From Kiritimatiellia bacterium (GTDB taxonomy: Bacteria; Verrucomicrobiota; Kiritimatiellia; JAAZAB01), in the NCBI GenBank assembly GCA_018400335.1, contig JAGYMT010000029.1, positions 1-10,916 on the forward strand: a DNA stretch of 10,916 nucleotides. Reading direction: 5' to 3'. The notes beneath the pieces were generated by a model. That model saw only the letters and a program-made list of their open reading frames with translations, made no database searches and was not told the origin of the DNA. The translations under genes were made by a program, and so were the position numbers. Positions 6,341-10,916 of this stretch are shown here, piece by piece. Numbering within the stretch: the first letter of the stretch is position 1; each line of letters starts with the position of its first letter.

Positions 6341-7380
6341 TGGTCAAAAAGAGAAAAAAACGCATTGTTCAACTCTCGCTCCTTGTCCTTGCCGTGATCG
6401 GGGCAAGCGTTTGGTGGCATTTTGGCCACAACGGCGGACAGGCCGAAAATGCACCGGCCACCACCGTCGTTCAGCGGCGGGATATGTCATCCACCGTTCT
6501 GGCCACGGGGTCGATCAAGCCGCAGGTGGGCGCGGAAGTTCGCGTAGGGGCCCGCATCTCCGGCAAGGTCGAACATCTCTATGCCAACATCGGCGACACC
6601 GTCAAGAAGGGCCAGACGATAGCGGAACTGGAAAAGGCCGACCTCGTCGCCGCCGTCAACCAGCGCAAGGCTGAACTTGAACTGGCGGAGAAGGAATTGG
6701 CCCGTCAGGAAGAACTCCTGAAGCAGGACTTCACCCCGCAACAGACGCGCGACGAAGCGCGGGCTCGCTGGGCCGTCGCCAAGGCCGTGCTGGAAGCCGC
6801 GCAGGCGCAGGAATCCTATGCCACCATCACCGCACCCATTGACGGTGTCATCGCTTCCGTTTCCACTCAAGAAGGCGAAACCGTAGCCGCAGGTCTGAGC
6901 GCGCCGACCTTCGTCACCATTATTGACCTTAACCGCCTTCAGGTGGACGTCTTCGTGGACGAGGTCGATATCGGCAAGGTGCGAACCGGACAGCAGATAG
7001 TTTTCACGGTGGACGCGTTTCCCTCGCGCGAATTCGAAGGCAAAGTCACGGCCATATATCCGAAGGCCGTCCTCCAGGAGAACGTCGTCTACTATGATGT
7101 CGTCGCCGATGTCGTATCGGACTACGACGGCCTGTTGCGCCCCGAGATGACCGCCAGCGTCACCATACTTCTGAAGAAACGCGAGCAAGTGCTGGCTGTT
7201 CCCGCCAAGGCGGTGAAGAGGGAACGCGGCAAGAACATCATCTATATCCTGTCGGAGACGGGTCTCGAATCGCGCGAGATCAAGGTCGGATGGAAAGACG
7301 GTCAGTGGATCGAGATTGCCGCGGGTCTCGACGAAGGCCAGGTCATCCTCTTGGCGAAACCAGAGGACGCAGGAGAGTAA
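6340..7380 (+). CDS. Periplasmic adaptor (membrane fusion protein), MacA/HlyD type
   Basis: The 346-residue protein has a basic N-terminus, one membrane anchor (about 9-25, VQLSLLVLAVIGASVWW), and then the usual adaptor order. A barrel/lipoyl segment follows (GARISGKVEHLYANIGDTVKKGQ), then a short coiled-coil hairpin (about 103-158), the second lipoyl half (TITAPIDGVIASVSTQEGETV), a beta-barrel (DVFVDEVDIGKV), and a membrane-proximal domain (LAVPAKAVKRERGK, IIYILSETG). It bridges the TolC channel and the MacB-type permeases. ATG at 6340 shares one base with the TolC stop and has AAGGAA at 6330-6335. An upstream in-frame ATG at 6322 lacks a Shine-Dalgarno and is less likely. The short coiled coil resembles adaptors of MacAB-type pumps. 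Confidence 0.92.
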   Translation: MVKKRKKRIVQLSLLVLAVIGASVWWHFGHNGGQAENAPATTVVQRRDMSSTVLATGSIKPQVGAEVRVGARISGKVEHLYANIGDTVKKGQTIAELEKADLVAAVNQRKAELELAEKELARQEELLKQDFTPQQTRDEARARWAVAKAVLEAAQAQESYATITAPIDGVIASVSTQEGETVAAGLSAPTFVTIIDLNRLQVDVFVDEVDIGKVRTGQQIVFTVDAFPSREFEGKVTAIYPKAVLQENVVYYDVVADVVSDYDGLLRPEMTASVTILLKKREQVLAVPAKAVKRERGKNIIYILSETGLESREIKVGWKDGQWIEIAAGLDEGQVILLAKPEDAGE

Positions 7381-7499
7381 TGGATGTCAAGATTCTCGAG
7401 ATCTCGGCCATCTGCTGCAGCGTTATAGCGGTTGCATTTGGCATCTACCCGGCCCAAAAGGGCGCCGCCGTTGATCCGATTACCGCTGTGCAGGCATAG
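7380..7499 (+). CDS. 39-residue mini-protein resembling a MacB/FtsX permease C-terminus
   Basis: The reading frame begins at an ATG overlapping the adaptor's TAA (TAATG), with AGGAG at 7371-7375. It encodes one hydrophobic segment (EISAICCSVIAVAFGIYP, residues 7-24) and the tail AQKGAAVDPITAVQA. This aligns with the last helix and tail of FtsX-type permeases; the final gene in the window ends FGLYPAIRAAHLEPTEALRAE. The fragment corresponds to the last 38 or so residues of a ~400-residue permease, so it looks like a deletion remnant. However, it keeps an open frame and good translation signals, so it could be a functional membrane peptide. It is distinct in sequence from both intact permeases here. 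Confidence 0.6.
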   Translation: MDVKILEISAICCSVIAVAFGIYPAQKGAAVDPITAVQA

Positions 7500-7508
7500 A
7501 AACTTAAT

Positions 7509-7523
7509 GCGGCCTTGGGCCGC
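7509..7523. other. Short hairpin before the ATPase ribosome-binding site
   Basis: GCGGCC (7509-7514) and GGCCGC (7518-7523) form a 6-bp all-GC stem with a TTG loop. It lies ten bases past the mini-gene stop and ends one base before AAAGGAGG, the strong Shine-Dalgarno of the ATPase gene. There is no T-run, so it is unlikely to be an intrinsic terminator. An effect on mRNA stability or on relative expression of adaptor and ATPase is possible but unproven. Confidence 0.4.
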
Positions 7524-7539
7524 AAAGGAGGAAATCATA

Positions 7540-8274
7540 ATGATAGAGATTCAAGGTCTTGATAAAACTTACTCAAGCGGAAGCGTCGAAACGCCCGTAT
7601 TGAAGGGCATCTCCTTCCGTGTCGAAGAGGGAGAGTACGTAGCCATCATGGGCGCGTCGGGGACAGGCAAGTCCACCCTGATGAACATCCTCGGCTGCCT
7701 GGACAGACCGACGGGCGGCCGCTACCGTCTCGACGATACGGATGTCGCGCCTCTTGACGACGAGTCCCTCTCGCGGCTGCGCAACCGTAAAATCGGTTTC
7801 GTCTTTCAGCAATTCAATCTGTTGGAGCGGACATCGGCGCTGAAGAACGTCATGCTGCCGCTGATCTATGCCGCCCCGTATCCCGCCGATGCCCAGGAGC
7901 GCGCCGAACGCACCCTCACCACCGTTGGCCTGGCCGATCGGATGCACTACAAGCCGAGCGAACTCTCCGGCGGCCAGCAGCAACGCGTCGCCATCGCGCG
8001 GGCGCTCATCAACGACCCCGAGATGATCTTGGCAGACGAGCCGACCGGCAACCTCGACCGGCGGAGCGGCTTGGAGGCGCTCGCGGTGTTCAAGCGGCTT
8101 CATAGTCAGGGACGCACAATTCTACTCGTGACCCATGATCAGGCCGTCGCCGAGCACGCAGACCGGGTTGTCGTCTTGAAAGACGGACGCATCGCGGAGG
8201 ACCGTAAGGTGGAGCAGCCACATGACGCCGAGGCCGAACTCGCGGCCATCGGCGAGAAGGAGAACAACCAATGA
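7540..8274 (+). CDS. MacB/LolD-type ABC ATP-binding subunit
   Basis: This 244-residue ATPase carries Walker [10 protein letters not shown] (38-46), Q-loop VFQQFNLL (88-95), signature LSGGQQQRV (142-150), Walker [13 protein letters not shown] (162-173) and H-loop His199 in VTHD. The TGNLD after Walker B is characteristic of the MacB/LolD/FtsE group, which powers extracytoplasmic mechanotransmission rather than transport through the membrane helices. The start at 7540 has AAAGGAGG at 7524-7531, the best Shine-Dalgarno in the window; an in-frame ATG at 7507 lies just before the hairpin and is less likely. It overlaps the first permease gene as ATGA. The ATPase is separate from the permeases, unlike fused E. 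coli MacB. Confidence 0.94.
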   Translation: MIEIQGLDKTYSSGSVETPVLKGISFRVEEGEYVAIMGASGTGKSTLMNILGCLDRPTGGRYRLDDTDVAPLDDESLSRLRNRKIGFVFQQFNLLERTSALKNVMLPLIYAAPYPADAQERAERTLTTVGLADRMHYKPSELSGGQQQRVAIARALINDPEMILADEPTGNLDRRSGLEALAVFKRLHSQGRTILLVTHDQAVAEHADRVVVLKDGRIAEDRKVEQPHDAEAELAAIGEKENNQ

Positions 8275-9485
8275 AAATGCTACGCATCGCCGGCGAGGGG
8301 GCCAACGCACTAACCGCCCAGAAACTGCGCACCTTCTTCATGATGGCCGGCACAGTGGTCGGCATCGCCGCCCTTACAGTCATTATGGCGGTCGGCAAAG
8401 GAACGGAACGTAAGATCATGAAGCGCGTGGAGACCTTCGGCATCCGGGCCATCATGGTGACGGCGGGCGGCGGCAAGAGGGAGGGGATGTCGCCTCCGCA
8501 GGAAGGCGTTGCCACGCTTCGGCTGGATGATGCGGAGGCCATTCGTAACCGGGTGAGCGGCATTGAGGTCGTCGCCCCTGCGGTGATGAAGCGAGGGATG
8601 GGAGTCAAGCGAGGCGACGCCCAGTCGCAGATGGTCGTCTTTGCGGTGGAACCCGATTGGCACGAAGCCTGGGAGTGGTACGTCCATCAGGGGGAGCCCA
8701 TTGCCGAGGAAGACACGGCAACCATGAGCCGCGTGTGCGTTCTGGGCGCCACGGCGGCCCGCGACCTCTTCGGAGACGAAGACCCGGTGGGCGAGCAAGT
8801 GCAGATCGGCCCGGTGCGCTTCACCGTGAAAGGCGTCCTGGAGCGGCGCGGTGTCAGTCCCATGGGAGGTGACATGGATAACCGCGCGCTTATCCCCCTG
8901 CCCACCGGCATGAGGCGCCTGTTCAACCAGGACCACATCAGCTATGTCCGCTTGAAAGTCCGCAATGCGGACGACATAGACCGCGTGGGCGAAGAGGTCC
9001 GTCAGCTCTTGAGGGGGCGACATCACATCACGCCGCCGCAGGAGGACGATTTTGCCGTAGTGACGGCGGCGATCATCGCCAAAACAGCCCGAGGAATCGG
9101 CGGCACGCTCACCGTGCTGCTCGGGTCCCTGGCTGGGCTCAGTCTCATCGTTGGGGGCGTGGTGTTGATGAACATCCTGCTGATCTCCGTGAGCGAGCGC
9201 AAGCGTGAGATCAGCCTGCGCCGGGCCGTGGGCGCGACGAAGCATGACATCCTGGCCCAGTTCCTCACCGAGTCCCTGACGGTTACTTTCGTCGGGATGG
9301 CGGCCGGTTGCATCCTCGGCGTGGGCATCTGTCTTGCCCTGGGCCGGCTGAGCCCGATGCCCGTGGCGCTTTCCTGGGAGCCGGTGGCCCTGGGGCTGGT
9401 CTTCGCGCTGTTGGTGGGGACGTTTTTCGGTGTGCAGCCCGCGCGCAAAGCGGCCGGCCTGAATCCGGTGGAGGCGCTGCGATGA
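8271..9485 (+). CDS. MacB/FtsX-type ABC permease, first copy
   Basis: The 404-residue protein has the type VII ABC layout: one N-terminal helix (about 22-42, after TAQKLRTFFMMAGTVVG), a periplasmic MacB core domain (about 45-275), then three helices in an FtsX domain. The FtsX domain includes LISVSERKREISLRRAVGAT (about 303-322) and ends GVQPARKAAGLNPVEALR. Its periplasmic region contains WHEAWEWYVHQGEPI and an acidic, histidine-containing patch near HHITPPQED. ATG at 8271 overlaps the ATPase stop, with AAGGAG at 8257-8262. With the second permease it likely forms a heterodimer driven by two copies of the ATPase and connected to the adaptor. The substrate is unknown. Confidence 0.93.
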   Translation: MKMLRIAGEGANALTAQKLRTFFMMAGTVVGIAALTVIMAVGKGTERKIMKRVETFGIRAIMVTAGGGKREGMSPPQEGVATLRLDDAEAIRNRVSGIEVVAPAVMKRGMGVKRGDAQSQMVVFAVEPDWHEAWEWYVHQGEPIAEEDTATMSRVCVLGATAARDLFGDEDPVGEQVQIGPVRFTVKGVLERRGVSPMGGDMDNRALIPLPTGMRRLFNQDHISYVRLKVRNADDIDRVGEEVRQLLRGRHHITPPQEDDFAVVTAAIIAKTARGIGGTLTVLLGSLAGLSLIVGGVVLMNILLISVSERKREISLRRAVGATKHDILAQFLTESLTVTFVGMAAGCILGVGICLALGRLSPMPVALSWEPVALGLVFALLVGTFFGVQPARKAAGLNPVEALR

Positions 9486-10699
9486 AGCTCTCGCGGAACC
9501 TCGGCCTCTCCTGCGAGATCCTTGCCGCCCACAAACTGCGCACGCTGCTCAGCGTTCTGGGCATCGTGGTGGGCGTCGCGGCGGTCGTTTTGATGGTATC
9601 CGTCGGGCGTGGCGCGGAGAAACGCATCCTCGACCGCATTAGGGACATGGGCACGAACCTGATCCTCGTCAATGCCGGCCAGACACGGCTGATAGCCGGG
9701 CGACAACGCCAGATGGCATCGGTCACCACGCTCGTTCCCGAAGACGCCGAGGCAATCCGACAAGACTGCCCATCGGTTGTCTTCGCCGCCGCGGCGACCA
9801 GTCGCAAGATGAACGCGCGATACGAGTCGCAGGCCATCAACACCAGCATCGTGGGTATGGAGGCCGATGGCTTTCGCATCCGCAACGTCGAGCGGGCGTT
9901 CGGTCGTTTCTTCGACGAGGAAGAATCGCGGGGAAGCCGTCGCGTCGCCGTGCTTGGGCCTACCGCCGCCGCCAACCTGTTCGACGCGGCCGATCCCGTT
10001 GGGCTGCGTTTTCGCATCGGACGGGTTCCTTTCGAGGTCATCGGTGTCACGCGAGCCAAAGGCGTGGATGCCAACGGCGTTGATCAGGATGACGTTATCT
10101 ATATCCCCCTGAACACAGCCATGCGCCGCCTTTCGAACGTCACATACGTGGATACGGTTTATGCGCAGGCGTGCGAGTCGTTCCTGCTGGACAGCGCCGA
10201 GGCCGAAATACGCGAGATTCTGCGTGAACGGCATCGGCTGCGCGACAAACCTGACGACTTCACCATTCAGAACCAGGCCACGCTGCTGGAGACGGAGCGC
10301 GAAACCTCGCGCGCCATGACGCTACTCATCGGTAGCGTGGCGGGCATCAGCCTGCTCGTCGGCGGGGTCGGGATACTGGCGGTCATGCTGATCTCGGTCC
10401 GCGAGCGAACACGCGAGATCGGTCTGCGACGAGCCGTCGGCGCAATGCGCCGGGACATTCGCAATCAGTTCCTGTTCGAGTCTGGCATTCTGGCGGGGGC
10501 GGGAAGTCTGTCGGGCGTTTTGATTGGGGCCGGGGGCGCCTGGGCGGCTTCGGCCTTCGGCTATTGGGACGCGGTTATCTCCTGGCCAGCGGCCTTCATC
10601 GCCTTCGGCTTCTCTGCCACCATCGGCGTTCTCTTCGGACTCTACCCCGCCATCCGCGCCGCCCACCTGGAACCTACCGAGGCGTTACGGGCGGAGTGA
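9482..10699 (+). CDS. MacB/FtsX-type ABC permease, second copy
   Basis: This 405-residue permease repeats the MacB/FtsX layout: a first helix after AAHKLRTLLSVLGIVVGVAA (about 15-34), a periplasmic core (about 45-280), and an FtsX domain with LISVRERTREIGLRRAVGAM and the C-terminus LFGLYPAIRAAHLEPTEALRAE. It is clearly a paralogue of the first permease but has diverged strongly through the periplasmic domain, so the pair probably have different roles, comparable to LolC/LolE. Translation is coupled by ATGA at 9482-9485. Its stop overlaps the first bases of a short TolC-like remnant. It is the last intact gene of the operon. Confidence 0.93.
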   Translation: MKLSRNLGLSCEILAAHKLRTLLSVLGIVVGVAAVVLMVSVGRGAEKRILDRIRDMGTNLILVNAGQTRLIAGRQRQMASVTTLVPEDAEAIRQDCPSVVFAAAATSRKMNARYESQAINTSIVGMEADGFRIRNVERAFGRFFDEEESRGSRRVAVLGPTAAANLFDAADPVGLRFRIGRVPFEVIGVTRAKGVDANGVDQDDVIYIPLNTAMRRLSNVTYVDTVYAQACESFLLDSAEAEIREILRERHRLRDKPDDFTIQNQATLLETERETSRAMTLLIGSVAGISLLVGGVGILAVMLISVRERTREIGLRRAVGAMRRDIRNQFLFESGILAGAGSLSGVLIGAGGAWAASAFGYWDAVISWPAAFIAFGFSATIGVLFGLYPAIRAAHLEPTEALRAE

Positions 10700-10742
10700 G
10701 GCCGAACGCTGCCTCGTGCAGTCGCGGCTGGACTAGTACGCC
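10698..10742 (+). pseudogene. Remnant of a TolC-family gene 3' region
   Basis: These 45 bases match 6215-6259, inside the intact TolC gene, at 40 positions without gaps. The reading frame is conserved and would encode EAERCLVQSRLD, against EAERRLVQSRLD in the intact gene, but the next codon is TAG where TolC has TGG. Two of the five differences are synonymous, suggesting that the fragment derives from a diverged relative rather than a very recent copy. It begins inside the stop codon of the second permease gene. Many homologous pumps place the outer-membrane gene at one end of the operon, so this may be what remains of a former downstream TolC gene. Confidence 0.65.
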
Positions 10743-10743
10743 A

Positions 10744-10764
10744 GTCCCGATCCGTGATCGGGAC
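10744..10764. terminator. Strong hairpin between convergent operon and tRNA
   Basis: GTCCCGATC (10744-10752) and GATCGGGAC (10756-10764) form a perfect 9-bp stem with a CGT loop. It lies between the end of the pump operon and the 3' end of the oppositely oriented tRNA, where a bidirectional terminator would be expected. No T-run follows on either strand, so intrinsic termination is uncertain; it could instead stabilise the 3' ends of transcripts or be a copy of a dispersed palindromic element. Confidence 0.5.
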
Positions 10765-10795
10765 GAGGTGGCGCACAGTGCTTCTTGTCAAAATC

Positions 10796-10885
10796 TGGCG
10801 GAGAGGGCGGGAGTCGAACCCGCGGTACTCTTACGAGTACACAGCATTTCCAGTGCTGCACCATCGGCCACTCGGTCACCTCTCC
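10796..10885 (-). tRNA. tRNA-Ser(GGA)
   Basis: Read on the minus strand, the acceptor arms GGAGAGG (10885-10879) and CCTCTCC (10806-10800) pair perfectly. They are followed by discriminator G (10799) and an encoded CCA (10798-10796). The anticodon loop CTGGAAA gives anticodon GGA, which reads serine UCC/UCU codons. A long variable arm built on GTACTC/GAGTAC and the T-arm GCGGGTTCGACTCCCGC mark a class II serine tRNA. All expected arms are present, so it appears intact. Its promoter lies beyond the window edge. Its 3' end faces the pump operon, an orientation common at integration sites, although no repeated tRNA end was seen in the window. Confidence 0.96.
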
Positions 10886-10916
10886 GGTTCAAATGCGCAG
10901 TCAAGGGTAACCTTCA

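Noticed and set aside
7507..7539. Upstream ATG for the MacB-type ATPase
   Set aside because: The extra residues MRPWAAKEEII would be encoded by the hairpin and the Shine-Dalgarno sequence itself; the family normally begins near MIEIQGL.
9023..10234. Long minus-strand open frame of 403 codons
   Set aside because: It lies antisense to the two permease genes, has composition typical of the reverse strand of GC-rich coding sequence, and shows no recognisable domain.
10899..10904. Minus-strand TTGACT as a tRNA promoter -35 box
   Set aside because: It ends only 13 bases before the mature tRNA 5' end, leaving no room for a -10 box and leader, so the promoter must lie outside the window.
1..10916. 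CRISPR array, insertion sequence or transposase genes
   Set aside because: No regularly spaced repeats, terminal inverted repeats or transposase motifs were seen on either strand.

Overview
The window is a compact, high-GC bacterial locus. Ten protein genes plus two very small ones all lie on the + strand, mostly with ATGA-type overlaps or gaps of a few bases. A tRNA-Ser gene lies on the - strand at the right edge. A TolC-type outer-membrane channel and a lipoprotein signal point to a Gram-negative envelope. Shine-Dalgarno sequences are common and the tRNA encodes its CCA end. The sequence alone does not name the phylum.

Module 1 (about 13-4392) begins with a promoter region carrying a perfect 7-2-7 inverted repeat immediately before an ArsR/SmtB-family repressor. 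The repressor is followed by a 48-residue cysteine-rich protein whose gene overlaps the repressor gene, a class I SAM-dependent methyltransferase, a cupin-fold protein lacking the usual histidines, an ABC-2 exporter (ATPase and permease), and a MOT1-type molybdate/sulfate-family membrane transporter. The tight spacing suggests one transcript controlled by the repressor.

A 149-base gap (4393-4541) holds a GC-rich hairpin and separates the modules. Module 2 (4542-10699) encodes a secreted cysteine-rich protein, a TolC-family outer-membrane lipoprotein, a periplasmic adaptor (MacA/HlyD type), a 39-residue peptide resembling the C-terminal tail of a MacB/FtsX permease, a MacB/LolD-type ATPase, and two different MacB/FtsX permeases. 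Together these make a complete tripartite ABC efflux pump.

Two relics show that the pump operon has been rearranged. One is the permease-tail mini-gene between adaptor and ATPase. The other is a 45-base stretch directly after the last permease that matches the 3' part of the TolC gene at 40 of 45 positions, with a stop codon in the TolC frame. A strong 9-bp hairpin and then tRNA-Ser(GGA) follow.

My reading, as inference: this is a metal- or metalloid-responsive cluster. It would combine sensing, intracellular cysteine buffering, possible methylation, inner-membrane transport, a periplasmic cysteine-rich protein and transenvelope efflux. The substrate cannot be read from the sequence.
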